A DNA stretch of 54,154 nt from an uncultured Coriobacteriaceae bacterium (GCA_902786015.1 CADAAU010000017.1:5145-59298), one strand, 5' to 3'; shown: positions 8,509 through 17,200, counted from the stretch's first letter. Notes: generated by a model not told the origin, from the letters alone. A program made the numbers and translations.

Positions 8509-9519
8509 ATGGCTGTTCCGAACCAGATGGATATGTTTGACCTGCTGTACATGCTCGCCGCCGCGGACGGGAGGGGCGAGGCGTTGTTGGGAGGACGACG
8601 CGAGCAGCTCAGGTCGCTGTACGAGCGCACGCTCATTGGCAGCGCCCGCCCCGCGCTGTACCTTGAGTTCCCACTGCTTGGTGAACCTTCCTTTGACTTT
8701 CTGTCGGTGATCGAGAAGGTGGAGCCAGGCGACACGTTTGATCACGGGGCGGGCTACGGGTATCAGAAGGCCTTCGATTGGTTCTCCACCGTTTGCGAGG
8801 ACAAAAACGTAAGCATGGGCTTCGAACTTGACCTCTCGACGGGAGAACGGGAGCGTGCGGGCATCTACCTGCAGCAACGCCATCGCTCGGAGCTGGTCGA
8901 GCCCTTTTTGGAAAGCGTCGACGAAGCGTGGCGCTATCCTGCATACAGCGCCGTCCAAGAGGCAATGCCCGAGGGATGGCTCCCTGCCTACGTTGCCCTC
9001 TTTCCCGGCAGGAAGGGCTCGCCCACGCGCATAGGTGGATACATGGCCCCTGCCGAGCAGCGCAGATGTGCCGAGGATCCCGCACACATAGGCGAGTGCC
9101 TGCGTCGCATTGGGTTTGATTCCTTCGACGAGCAGATGCTTGCCCAGTGTGCGCAGCTCATGGGTATGGCGCCCAGCATAGACGTGCAGTTCGACATCAT
9201 GGAAGACGGGACCTTGGGCGACACCTTTGGCCTATCCCTTTCTTTTAACGAGCTGAGTAAGCGAGCTGCACGCGAGCAGATGGAGAGAGGTGTTGGTCAG
9301 CGGATTATGTCCACCCTCCAACAATGGGGCCTCGCCGACGACCGATGGCGCCTCCTGAGCGACGTAACGTTCGCAAAGCAGTACCCCTACGTGCGCGAGG
9401 ACGGGTCGACGGGATCTTTGGGCCTATGCACACTGCTGAATTACGCAAAGGTCAAGTTCAAGAATGCGCAGATGCAGCCGGCAAAGTTCTATTTGCTCTT
9501 GGCTGCCCATGAGTTCTAG
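8509..9519 (+). CDS. Unrecognised protein next to the radical SAM RiPP locus
   Basis: The start at 8509 is supported by AGGGGAG seven bases upstream; the product has 336 residues. No signal peptide or membrane helix is seen. It is a mixed alpha/beta soluble protein with SIDVQFDIMEDGTLGDTFGL in the middle and a conserved-looking end reading NYAKVKFKNAQMQPAKFYL. I do not recognise a catalytic motif or name a family. Its divergent pairing with a radical SAM maturase and a precursor suggests a role in peptide maturation, leader handling or immunity, but that is context only. The codon use matches its neighbours. Confidence 0.7.
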   Translation: MAVPNQMDMFDLLYMLAAADGRGEALLGGRREQLRSLYERTLIGSARPALYLEFPLLGEPSFDFLSVIEKVEPGDTFDHGAGYGYQKAFDWFSTVCEDKNVSMGFELDLSTGERERAGIYLQQRHRSELVEPFLESVDEAWRYPAYSAVQEAMPEGWLPAYVALFPGRKGSPTRIGGYMAPAEQRRCAEDPAHIGECLRRIGFDSFDEQMLAQCAQLMGMAPSIDVQFDIMEDGTLGDTFGLSLSFNELSKRAAREQMERGVGQRIMSTLQQWGLADDRWRLLSDVTFAKQYPYVREDGSTGSLGLCTLLNYAKVKFKNAQMQPAKFYLLLAAHEF

Positions 9520-9539
9520 GGTGCTAACGTTCACGACGT

Positions 9540-9842
9540 TCACGCGGCACATGGGTTGTCGAAATCCCGCAAGCCGTACTCTTTTAGAGACGCCGCAAAC
9601 GCAAAAAGCTGACCCTTTGTGCCGGTGTTGGCGTAACCGGTATGCTGAAAGGCAAAGCTTCCCGCAAGGGCCTCCCTAACCAAGTACGTTTTTCCAACGC
9701 GCCTCCTCCCGAACACAGCGATGAACTGCGACTCGTTCGCCTTGAGGGCTGCTTCTGCCTTAATGAGGTCCAGCGCCTCTTCGGGGGTCTCGCAGGCCAA
9801 AAGCTTTGCCTTCTGCTCTTCGGTGAGCGTGTCAAAATCCAT
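9540..9842 (-). pseudogene. Nif11-type leader fused to an ATPase fragment
   Basis: This 100-residue frame has a good ribosome site (AAAGGA) and begins as a second Nif11-like leader: LTEEQKAKLLACETPEEALD, matching CETEEEAIALL of the 6671 precursor. After ~32 residues it changes into the N-terminal P-loop of an archaeal-type AAA ATPase (FIAVFGRRRVGKTYLVREAL) and stops after KEYGLRDFDNPCAA, only ~65 residues into a domain normally several hundred long. No core peptide remains. The simplest reading is a deletion that joined a precursor gene to the start of an ATPase gene. Confidence 0.7.
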
Positions 9843-10088
9843 TGCCGGTCCTTTCTCGTGAACCTTGCGAATGTCTGTTACAGATAGTCGTAACCTTTAT
9901 TGTAAGGTTCTTTTTTGGGCAAGAAGCGACACCGTCAGGCGTCAAATCTTCCCAACCAGACCGCTTACGAACCAAAAGCCCTTGCGGCCCGTTCGCCTCG
10001 TCCGTGATCTCGCAGACCTGAGCTTCTACTTCGCGCTCGACACGGGTGCCCGCGCACGTTCGTGTCTACGATGATCTATCAGAGATAC
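9843..10088. other. No supported gene
   Basis: Holds the promoter region of the minus-strand leader/ATPase frame and a small dyad near 9880-9905 (TTACAGATAGTCGTAA). Nothing else can be supported. Confidence 0.3.
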
Positions 10089-10314
10089 AAAAAAGCTCCC
10101 CTTGGTGGGGAGCTCGTCTTTAAGTGGTACGCCGTGAGGGATTCGCCGCCTTGCCTTCGGCAAGGCTCATAGGGTTCGCGCTAACGCGCTCACCCCTGCG
10201 CAAGCCAGAGGGCTTGCGCAGCCCTTTCGGGTTCGAATCCCTGTGGCACTTCCTAACAAAAAAGCTCCCCTTGGTGGGGAGCTCGTCTTTAAGTGGTACG
10301 CCGTGAGGGATTCG
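10089..10314. repeat. 57-bp tRNA-end/terminator direct repeat flanking a palindromic insert
   Basis: 10089-10145 and 10258-10314 are identical over 57 bp. Read on the minus strand, each holds the last ~21 bases of a tRNA (CGAATCCCTCACGGCGTACC plus A) and its terminator (AGCTCCCC / GGGGAGCT then Ts). The 112 bp between contain three palindromes (GCCTTGCC/GGCAAGGC; GCGCTAACGCGC; CTGCGCAAGCC/GGCTTGCGCAG) and end in GGGTTCGAATCCCTG, a plus-strand T-arm sequence. The insert starts exactly at the TTCG of the T-loop. A similar unit exists at 33286-33526. Confidence 0.75.
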
Positions 10315-10341
10315 AACCCCCGACCTCATGATTCGTAGTCA
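10294..10341 (-). repeat. Truncated tRNA-Arg 3' end (putative attachment site, island A left end)
   Basis: On the minus strand this reads TGACTACGAATCATGAGGTC, then the T-arm and ACGGCGTACCA: the anticodon loop to CCA of a tRNA-Arg(ACG) nearly identical to the intact gene at 33147. Homology stops in the anticodon stem, the usual crossover place for tyrosine integrases. Beyond it lies the arm also found at 28352. Confidence 0.75.
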
Positions 10342-10409
10342 GAGGATCCAGAGTCTGCACATTTATACATGAAGGCTTATCCACTTGAATAAACGTGAAT
10401 AAACAAGCA

Positions 10410-10482
10410 TCATCTCTTTGGGAGGCGGTAGCGATGGCGCGTGCTGTCTGCGCGCTCCATGGCCTCGAGGTCACCCAGGCAA
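10410..10482 (-). pseudogene. Last ~24 codons of an AlbA/ATPase-type gene
   Basis: Reads GDLEAMERADSTRHRYRLPK then R and TGA. It matches the C-terminus of the gene at 28420-29927 (EAMERAGSTRQRYRLPKR), and the distance from the tRNA crossover to the stop codon is 69 bp in both places. The homology ends at about 10482, ten bases before the toxin gene stop, so the remainder of the gene was lost. Confidence 0.75.
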
Positions 10483-10491
10483 AAGTAGGCG

Positions 10492-10818
10492 CTAGACCCT
10501 TTTTCCAATAATAGAAGCGACGTCACGCGACCCGTGCATAAACGCAATTATGGAGACAGCCTTGCAATTGTCATCGACAAGATAGTAGAGTTCGTATCCT
10601 CTTACCATGCAATGACGAACCTGCAGTCCGATTGCCTCGCTTACATTAAAGTCGACGCCGAATAGGCGAGGATTGTCGGCTAGCAGTACGAGCACTTCCT
10701 CGTAGCGGTCAAACAGGGACGCGGCGGCGCTGGGAGCGCCGAGAACGTTCACGAGGTAGTCAATCGCCCTGTTAAGGTCCCGCTCCGCTGGGCTCGCGAC
10801 TTGCACCCTATAGGCCAT
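10492..10818 (-). CDS. RelE/ParE-family toxin
   Basis: A 108-residue basic protein starting MAYRVQVASPAERDLNRAID, the opening helix typical of RelE/ParE mRNA-interferase or gyrase-poison toxins. It continues with RHCMVRGYELYYLVDDNC and IIAFMHGSRDVASII, the final strand/helix pattern of ParE-like members. The start is placed at 10818 because this overlaps the antitoxin end by 11 bp and matches the family N-terminus. It is cotranscribed after the antitoxin. The target (ribosome-bound mRNA or gyrase) cannot be decided here. It sits at the very edge of island A, where it may stabilise the island. Confidence 0.88.
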   Translation of the reverse strand: MAYRVQVASPAERDLNRAIDYLVNVLGAPSAAASLFDRYEEVLVLLADNPRLFGVDFNVSEAIGLQVRHCMVRGYELYYLVDDNCKAVSIIAFMHGSRDVASIIGKRV

Positions 10819-11074
10819 ACCTGCTCCTGAGCGACGACACGGCCTCGAAGGCGTCGCGGCACTCTCCTCGGGTGACCGCGTCGATGCCTTCCTGCACAAG
10901 GGCGACGGTGCGGCCTATCCGGGCCTCGGCCTCCAATGCCTCGAAGACCTCGGCGCTCATGATGACCATGTCGGCATAGCCGTTCTTCGTCACGTGTACC
11001 GGCTCTCCAGACTCATGGCAAAGCCGAGAAATCCTTGCTGAGTCTTTGAGCTCCTTGACGGGAACCATCTGCAT
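10808..11074 (-). CDS. Phd/YefM-type antitoxin
   Basis: The start at 11074 is set by AAAGGAG six bases before ATG; the product has 88 residues. The N-terminal DNA-binding part reads VPVKELKDSARISRLCHESG then PVHVTKNGYADMVIMS, the classic Phd/YefM signature. The C-terminal helices would wrap the toxin encoded immediately downstream with overlapping codons. Autoregulation by the antitoxin or complex at the promoter around 11101 is expected from the family. Confidence 0.88.
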   Translation of the reverse strand: MQMVPVKELKDSARISRLCHESGEPVHVTKNGYADMVIMSAEVFEALEAEARIGRTVALVQEGIDAVTRGECRDAFEAVSSLRSRYGL

Positions 11075-11100
11075 GACCTTCTCCTTTCGCACGTAACATA

Positions 11101-11106
11101 ATTATA
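11101..11106 (-). promoter_or_regulatory. -10 box of the toxin-antitoxin operon
   Basis: The minus strand carries an exact TATAAT 26 bases upstream of the antitoxin start in an otherwise A+T-rich patch. No good -35 is evident, as expected for an antitoxin-controlled promoter. Confidence 0.55.
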
Positions 11107-11412
11107 CTCTTATTAAGGGATAAAAGGGTGATGGTTGCTATATCCACGAGGTTGCATGCGTTCAAAGGACCTGTATGAAAAAGATTGTTATGTATCACAT
11201 AGCAAGGCCGCTTGCGAGCGTCGGAGTGACTGAGGTGTGGGAATGCCAACCTGCAATTTGCGTCGGAAACGAGCGCCAGCGTGATGCGGCAGAGAGGGTT
11301 GGGGCGGACTACGTCCGATGCGCAAGCGAGAAGCTGGCCTGGTGGGTGGGCTGCACGGACGACGGCAAGACGAGCGCGAGGCGGGCGCTGGGCGACCTAA
11401 AATCAACCCAGC
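11107..11412. other. Region between toxin-antitoxin promoter and oppF end
   Basis: A plus-strand frame opens at 11175 (MKKIVMYHIARPL...) but runs into the reverse of oppF, has no ribosome site, and matches nothing I recognise. It could be a fragment. No firm gene. Confidence 0.3.
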
Positions 11413-12333
11413 CTATGCGGTCCATCGGGCAAGCTCGTCGTCGGTTGCAAGTACCTTGTGGGTGCCCGCGACCGTACGTTCATGTCCAACGGCATAGTCC
11501 ACGCCCTCTGCCTTGCAGTCGTAGGCCACCGGACGACGACGCTTCTCGAACTTGGGGTTCGGCAACGGCACCGCGCTCAAAAGGCTCTTGGTATACGGAT
11601 GGACGGGATTCGCGAAAATCTCGTCGGCCGTGCCCGTCTCGACCAGGTAGCCCATGTGCAGCACGCCAATGCGGTCCGAGATGTACTTCACCATGGAGAG
11701 GTCGTGCGCGATAAAGAGGTACGCGCAGCCGGTCTCCTCTTGGATGTCCTTCATGAGGTTGACGACCTGCGCCTGAATGGACACGTCCAAGGCCGAGATG
11801 CACTCGTCGGCGATGATGAGCTTGGGATCCATAATGAGCGCCCGGGCAATGCCCACGCGTTGGCGCTGTCCCCCGCTGAACTGGTGGGGATACAGACTAG
11901 CATGACTCTTCGAAAGCCCCACCTTCTCGAGCAGGGCGCCAACGGCAGTGTCACGCTCGGCCTTGCTGCGATAGCGCCTGTGGATGTCGAGCCCCTCCCC
12001 GATAATGCTGGCCACCTTCTTGCGTGGGTTCAGGCTGCTCATGGGGTCCTGGAAGATCATCTGCATGTCGCGCCGCAGCATGCCCTCGGTGTCTCGGTCG
12101 AGCTTGCCGGAAATCTCGCGACCCTGAAACACGACGCTTCCCGAGGTGGGATCGTACAGACGGATGATGGAGCGGCCGATGGTGGTCTTGCCCGACCCGC
12201 TCTCCCCCACCAGGCCAAACGTCTCGCCGGGATAGATGTCGAACGACACTCCATTTACCGCCTTGGCCGTAAACGTCCGCGAGACCCTGAAGTGTTGGGT
12301 CAGGTCCCTGACCCGAAGCAGTGGTTGGCTCAT
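11413..12333 (-). CDS. oppF: Oligopeptide ABC transporter ATP-binding protein OppF
   Basis: A 306-residue nucleotide-binding subunit. Walker A is GESGSGKTT, the Q-loop region [14 protein letters not shown], the signature FSGGQRQR, Walker B IIADE and the H-loop IAHDLS; the C-terminal part has the Opp/Dpp-type [16 protein letters not shown]. The start at 12333 is preceded by AAAGGAG and overlaps the oppD stop as ATGA. It energises peptide import together with OppD on the cytosolic face. It is the last gene of oppABCDF. Confidence 0.93.
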   Translation of the reverse strand: MSQPLLRVRDLTQHFRVSRTFTAKAVNGVSFDIYPGETFGLVGESGSGKTTIGRSIIRLYDPTSGSVVFQGREISGKLDRDTEGMLRRDMQMIFQDPMSSLNPRKKVASIIGEGLDIHRRYRSKAERDTAVGALLEKVGLSKSHASLYPHQFSGGQRQRVGIARALIMDPKLIIADECISALDVSIQAQVVNLMKDIQEETGCAYLFIAHDLSMVKYISDRIGVLHMGYLVETGTADEIFANPVHPYTKSLLSAVPLPNPKFEKRRRPVAYDCKAEGVDYAVGHERTVAGTHKVLATDDELARWTA

Positions 12334-13418
12334 CGGCGCTCCTTTGCATCCTCGAACGCGTGCGCTATGCGGACCTTGAGCTCCGCGGGCATCTCCACCT
12401 TCGGCGCGTCGGGATGAAGCAGCCACGTGGCGGCATAGTGCGTCTCGCTCACCTGGAACATGGGCGGCTCCGCCTTCTCGTCTATGGCGAGCGCATAAGG
12501 ATTGCGTGCAGCGAAGGCGTCGCCCTTGGGCTCGTGCAGCAGGTTTGGCGGACTGCCCGGAATGGAGACCAGCCGCGCGTCGCTCGTGTCGAGGTCGGGC
12601 ATGGCGGCAAGCAGGCCCCATGTGTAGGGATGCCGCGGATCGTAGAATATCTCGTCCACCGTGCCAACCTCCACGATCTTGCCCGCATACATGACGTTGA
12701 TGTGGTCTGCAACCTTGGCCACGACGCCCAGGTCATGCGTGATGAAGATGACCGAGAGCCCAAGCCGATCCTGGACCTCCCTAATAAGCTCCAGGATACG
12801 CGCCTGGATGGTTACGTCGAGCGCCGTCGTTGGCTCGTCGCATATGAGGACGTCCGGATCGCAGGCGAGCGCGATAGCGATGACCACGCGCTGTCGCATG
12901 CCTCCTGAGAGCTGATGCGGGTAGCTCCTCATGCGCGCCTCGGCGTGCGTGATGCCCACGAGCTCCAGCAGCTCGAGTGCGCGCCTGGCCGCGGCCTGCT
13001 TGTCGACCTTCCTATGGAGCAAGATGCCCTCCATCACCTGCTTGCCTATGGTCATGGTGGGATCGAGGCTCGTCATGGGGTTCTGGAAGACCATGGCGAT
13101 GCGGCGTCCATTGATGGTGCTTCTCATCTGTCGCTTGGGCATCTGGAGCAAGTCGACGATCTCCTCGCTGCCGTCGTCGTCCACGTAGCGGTAGAGAATC
13201 TGGCCGGAGTTGATGGTCGCGTTGCCAGCGAGCAGGCCCACGGCCGCCTTCATGGAGACGGACTTACCCGAACCGGACTCCCCCACGATGGCCACGGTCT
13301 CGCCCTTGCGAAGCTCGACGTTTACCCCGCGGATGGCATGCACGACACCTGCGCTCGTCTTAAAGGAGATGTCGAGGTCTATGATCTGCAGGACCGTCCT
13401 GTCGCTTCTCATGTCCAT
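12330..13418 (-). CDS. oppD: Oligopeptide ABC transporter ATP-binding protein OppD
   Basis: A 362-residue ATPase with GESGSGKSVS (Walker A), MVFQNPMTSLDP, LSGGMRQRV (signature), ICDEPTTALDV (Walker B) and ITHDLGVVA (H-loop). The C-terminal HPYTWGLLAAMPDL and the Cys-poor tail fit OppD/DppD. It ends with a 4-bp overlap with oppF, indicating translational coupling; oppC ends 12 bp upstream. It pairs with OppF to drive import. Confidence 0.93.
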   Translation of the reverse strand: MDMRSDRTVLQIIDLDISFKTSAGVVHAIRGVNVELRKGETVAIVGESGSGKSVSMKAAVGLLAGNATINSGQILYRYVDDDGSEEIVDLLQMPKRQMRSTINGRRIAMVFQNPMTSLDPTMTIGKQVMEGILLHRKVDKQAAARRALELLELVGITHAEARMRSYPHQLSGGMRQRVVIAIALACDPDVLICDEPTTALDVTIQARILELIREVQDRLGLSVIFITHDLGVVAKVADHINVMYAGKIVEVGTVDEIFYDPRHPYTWGLLAAMPDLDTSDARLVSIPGSPPNLLHEPKGDAFAARNPYALAIDEKAEPPMFQVSETHYAATWLLHPDAPKVEMPAELKVRIAHAFEDAKERR

Positions 13419-13430
13419 GGACCGACCTCC

Positions 13431-14408
13431 TTACATGTCCTCGAGCCTAGGGGCCAGAGCCTCACGAAGGCCGTCGCCAATAAAGTTGAAGCCGAGCATC
13501 TGCAGGGCAAGCACCAGGATGGGCGAGAGGATCTGGTACGGCAGCGTGGATATGTTGTTGAAGCCCGTGGATATGAGTGAGCCAACAGAGCATTGCGGCA
13601 GCATGATGCCAACGCCCACGAAGCTTAGAAACGCCTCGGTGAAGATGGCCATCGGGATGGAGAACATCATCTGTGTGATGATGGGACCAATGGTATTGGG
13701 CAGAATCTGCCGAAAGATTATGTGCATGCTCTTGGCGCCTAGCGTGCGACTCGCAAGGACGTACTCCTGCTCCTTGAGCTTGAGCATCTCGGCGCGGGCG
13801 ATCTTGCTCATGGGAATCCATTCCGTGAGCAGCAGCGTCACGATGACCAGTCCCATGCCCTTGGGCATAAAAATGGCGAGCACGGCCACGATAACCAAAC
13901 TCGGGATGGAGACCGCGACCTCAACGAAGCGCTGCATCACGTTGTCGACTATTCCGCCAAAGTAGCCCGAGATGAGTCCGTAGCTCATGCCAATTATCAT
14001 ATCGATGAAGATGGTGACGAACGCGATGACGAGCGAGACGCGCGCGCCCTGCCAAGTTCGCGTCCAGAGGTCGCGGCCCAGGTCGTCGGTACCAAAGAGG
14101 AACAGCTTGCCGGCGAAGGGTCCCTGCGCCGTGCCCGGGGGCGCGATGCCCTTGGCTACGGTCGCCTCGTTCACAGGGTCACGGATAATCTGGTCGTAGG
14201 CATAGGGACTCAGCAGCGGCCCCAGCACGGCCAAGGCAATAACGGCCAGCACGAGCACGAGACCCACGACCGCACGGCGGTTGCGGAAGAAAATCGTGGC
14301 GACGCTCTTCCAGTATCCTTGGGACGCGAAGTTCTCGTCGGCGACGACGTCTCGGCCGGTGAGCAGCTCAAAGTCCCCAGCAACGGGAGTGTAGGTTGTG
14401 TCCGCCAT
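13431..14408 (-). CDS. oppC: Oligopeptide ABC transporter permease OppC
   Basis: A 325-residue membrane protein with an N-terminal helix (VVGLVLVLAVIALAVLGPLL), a periplasmic-type loop and the family ending with LGFNFIGDGLREALAPRLED, typical of OppC/DppC permeases. The EAA-like loop (ARAEMLKLKEQEYVLASRTL) contacts the ATPases. It is the third gene of the operon, 3 bp from the end of oppB. The extra N-terminal ~40 residues before the first helix are common in Gram-positive OppC. Confidence 0.92.
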   Translation of the reverse strand: MADTTYTPVAGDFELLTGRDVVADENFASQGYWKSVATIFFRNRRAVVGLVLVLAVIALAVLGPLLSPYAYDQIIRDPVNEATVAKGIAPPGTAQGPFAGKLFLFGTDDLGRDLWTRTWQGARVSLVIAFVTIFIDMIIGMSYGLISGYFGGIVDNVMQRFVEVAVSIPSLVIVAVLAIFMPKGMGLVIVTLLLTEWIPMSKIARAEMLKLKEQEYVLASRTLGAKSMHIIFRQILPNTIGPIITQMMFSIPMAIFTEAFLSFVGVGIMLPQCSVGSLISTGFNNISTLPYQILSPILVLALQMLGFNFIGDGLREALAPRLEDM

Positions 14409-14411
14409 GGC

Positions 14412-15362
14412 TTATGCACCTCCCTTTCCGCTTGCCGCAACGCGAACGCGCGGATCGATGACGCCGTACAGAATGTCGATTAGCAGCATCGTGCCGATGT
14501 AGAGCGCCGAGTACAGGATACCGAGCGCGAGCACGTAGTTGTAGTCCACGCCCTGACCCGCGATGGAGTCCACCATGAGCTTGCCGATGCCGTTGATGCC
14601 ATAGATCTTCTCCACGACGAGCGCGCCTGTGAGCAAGTTGACGACCAGCGGCCCGATTACGGTAACGATGGGGATGAGCGCGTTGCGCAAAACGTGCCTC
14701 CGCACGAGCAGGCCTCCCGTCATGCCCTTGCTCTCTGCCAGGTGCACGTAGTCGGAGTCCATGACCTCCACCATCTCGTTTCTCGTAAAGCGCGCGATGA
14801 TGGACATCGCGAAGAGCGAGAGCGAGATCGATGGCAGAACCGACGAGTAGAGGAATTGGCTCGGGTCGAAGAAGTACGGAAGCAGCGAGATCTTAAAGGA
14901 GAAGCAATACTGCAGGAGGATAAAGAAGACGTATCCCGGCACGCACACGCCGAGAATCGAGAAGACGGTGCAGAAGCCGTCGAGGAAACGCCCCTTGTTG
15001 AGCGCGGCCAAGATGCCCAGGAGGAGCCCTACCGCCGTGCCCTCGAGGATGGCGATGCCACCGATGCTAAAGGAGTTGTACGCACAGGTCGCGATTACCG
15101 TTTTGATGGGAGCACCAAAGTACAGCGAGGTGCCCTTGCCAAAGTCTCCGTGCAGCACGCCCCCGATGTAGCGAAAAAACTGCACGAGGACGGGATCATC
15201 GAGACCCATTTCGGCGCGCTTGTTGGCAATTTGCTCTGCGCTCATGCGCTCGGAGGGAAATGGGTTGCCCGGCATGACGCGCACGAGCACGAAGAGCATA
15301 AAGGTTATGAGAAAGAGCGTGACGAGGGACGTTGCCACGCGCTTTAGAATATATTTGGCCAA
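14412..15362 (-). CDS. oppB: Oligopeptide ABC transporter permease OppB
   Basis: The start is TTG at 15362, chosen because AAAGGAG precedes it at normal spacing and the product then begins MAKYILKRVATSLVTLF, the canonical OppB/DppB start; 316 residues. It contains VRVMPGNPF, and the loop RNEMVEVMDSDYVHLAESKG is the EAA-type ATPase contact. The C-terminus has the DILYGVIDPRVRV ending. It follows oppA by 92 bp. Confidence 0.92.
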   Translation of the reverse strand: MAKYILKRVATSLVTLFLITFMLFVLVRVMPGNPFPSERMSAEQIANKRAEMGLDDPVLVQFFRYIGGVLHGDFGKGTSLYFGAPIKTVIATCAYNSFSIGGIAILEGTAVGLLLGILAALNKGRFLDGFCTVFSILGVCVPGYVFFILLQYCFSFKISLLPYFFDPSQFLYSSVLPSISLSLFAMSIIARFTRNEMVEVMDSDYVHLAESKGMTGGLLVRRHVLRNALIPIVTVIGPLVVNLLTGALVVEKIYGINGIGKLMVDSIAGQGVDYNYVLALGILYSALYIGTMLLIDILYGVIDPRVRVAASGKGGA

Positions 15363-15454
15363 TCGAGCTCCTTTCCAAATCGTGCAGTACCCATCGCGAG
15401 CACTCCGGGCGGTTCTCCCTCGGAACAGGCGCAACCTACCCGAGCCGCCTGTCC

Positions 15455-17155
15455 CTACGTCACCCTGGCGTTCTTGAACGCGCGGCCAACGCCCACGGGA
15501 TGGAACTCTACGCCTTGCACCGCAGGGTTTATAAGGCTCACGTCCGCCTTCGTGAAGAGCGGAGCGATAACGGCCTCGCGCATGACCAAGCTCTCGGCGT
15601 CGTGGAGGGCAGCCCAGCGCGCGTTGTAGTCGGAGACGAGGCGGCCTTTGGTGCAGTCGGCGATTATTCTGTCGTACTCCTCGCTACTCCAGCGGCCGTA
15701 GTTGCCGCTATTGCCGGTAACCCACATGCCGAGGAAGGTCATGGGGTCGGCGTAGTCGGGCGCCCAACGCGTGAGCGCAACGTCAAAGTCGCCGCTCATC
15801 AACTTGGCCACGCGCTCCGACTTGGTCATGCCCTGCAAGTTGAGCGTTAGGCCCACCAGGTGGTGCTCGACCTGTTCCTTGATGGCCTGGGCGACTTTCT
15901 CGATCTCGTCGCCCTCGTTGTTGCTGTAGATCAGGGTAAACTCGAAGGCGTCGGTCTTGAGCTCTGCCTTTGCGTGCTCGAAGAACTCCTGCGCCCGCTT
16001 GGGGTCGTAGCCGACCCATTCCGAGAACATCGCCTGGTCGGCCGAGAAGTCCTCCCCGGTGGTGGCACTGAGCGCATAATGGGGCGGCACGGCCGTGTAG
16101 GTGGCCTCCGAACCGTCGTCGATGTAGTTTTTGACCAAGGCCTCGCGGTCGATGGCGTTGGAGATGGCGAGGCGCAGGTTCGCGTTGGCCAGCATACCGC
16201 CCTGCGCATTCTTCTTGGTTTGGGAGAAGGTGAGGAAATGTAGGATGCCGGAAATCGTGATCTTGAGCTTGTCTTTGAGGCTGACGTCCTCCCGGGCAAC
16301 TGCCACCTGGTCGCCGCCGATCATAACGATGTCGAGGTAGTTTGACTCGAAGGCCATAAGGGCGCTGTCGGAGGAGCCGACCACCTGGTACGTGAGCGAG
16401 TCGAGCGCGATGGCGTCCGCATTCCAATAGGTGGGGTTCTTCTCGAGAAGAAGGTTCGCGGTGCCAAGGGAGTAGCTGGTCAGGTCGAATGCGCCGCAGG
16501 AGAGGAACGTGTCGGGACTGGTGCCGTACGTGCCCTCCTCAAGACTCGTGTAGAACTGCTCGTTGAGAGGATAGAAGAGCGGGAAGTACATGAGCGTCAT
16601 GAAGAAGGGCACCTGGGTCTCGAGCTCGACCACAAAGGTCTTGTCGCCCTTGGCGGTGACTCCCAAGGTGGTCTCGTCCTTCTCGTCACCGGACACGATG
16701 GCGGCAGCACCCTTGATCTGGCCGATTTCGCTCATCATGTAGGCGTAGGCGCCGGCGCCCTTACAGATACGACGCCACGCGTAGACGAAGTCGTGTGCGG
16801 TTACGGGGGTACCGTTGCTCCACGTGGCATCTCGAAGGTTGAAGGTATACGTCAAGCCGTCCTCGGAGACCTCGTAGGTCTTGGCGAGTGCAGGGATAAC
16901 TGCGCCTTTGGGATCCACTTGCATGAGGCCATCGATGCAATCGGCGATGACCTCGTACGAGACGACGTCAGCCGCGAGGTTGGTGTCGAGCGACATGACG
17001 TTGGTGTTTAACATCACCTTTATGTTTGCGCCCGTGGCACCCGACTTGTCTGCCGATGCGGAGCCTCTTGCAGCGCCACAGGCAGCAAGGAACAGCGACG
17101 ACACCGAGGCACTTGCGGCACCGAGAAACGAACGACGCGATACTCGCACAGCCAT
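15455..17155 (-). CDS. oppA: Oligopeptide-binding lipoprotein OppA
   Basis: A 566-residue SBP family 5 solute receptor. The N-terminus has RRSFLGAASASVSSLFLAAC: a twin-arginine-like stretch followed by a lipobox (LAAC), so it is predicted to be lipid-anchored outside the membrane. The body carries family hallmarks such as LTYTFNLRDATWSNGTPVTA and DFVYAWRR. It should capture oligopeptides for OppBCDF encoded downstream. A -10-like TATAAT lies 46 bp upstream. In this location it is the largest metabolic unit of island A, so peptide uptake is part of the island cargo. Confidence 0.93.
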   Translation of the reverse strand: MAVRVSRRSFLGAASASVSSLFLAACGAARGSASADKSGATGANIKVMLNTNVMSLDTNLAADVVSYEVIADCIDGLMQVDPKGAVIPALAKTYEVSEDGLTYTFNLRDATWSNGTPVTAHDFVYAWRRICKGAGAYAYMMSEIGQIKGAAAIVSGDEKDETTLGVTAKGDKTFVVELETQVPFFMTLMYFPLFYPLNEQFYTSLEEGTYGTSPDTFLSCGAFDLTSYSLGTANLLLEKNPTYWNADAIALDSLTYQVVGSSDSALMAFESNYLDIVMIGGDQVAVAREDVSLKDKLKITISGILHFLTFSQTKKNAQGGMLANANLRLAISNAIDREALVKNYIDDGSEATYTAVPPHYALSATTGEDFSADQAMFSEWVGYDPKRAQEFFEHAKAELKTDAFEFTLIYSNNEGDEIEKVAQAIKEQVEHHLVGLTLNLQGMTKSERVAKLMSGDFDVALTRWAPDYADPMTFLGMWVTGNSGNYGRWSSEEYDRIIADCTKGRLVSDYNARWAALHDAESLVMREAVIAPLFTKADVSLINPAVQGVEFHPVGVGRAFKNARVT

Positions 17156-17200
17156 AACACCGTACCCTTTTGTAGGAATGGTCGATTTTCTATACTATTT

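Noticed and set aside
10294..10341. A functional tRNA gene at the island A left end
   Set aside because: Only the anticodon-loop-to-CCA half is present. The 5' half is replaced by element sequence, so no cloverleaf can form.
11175..11412. Plus-strand frame MKKIVMYHIARPL...
   Set aside because: It runs into the antisense of oppF, has no ribosome site and matches nothing known. At best it is a fragment.
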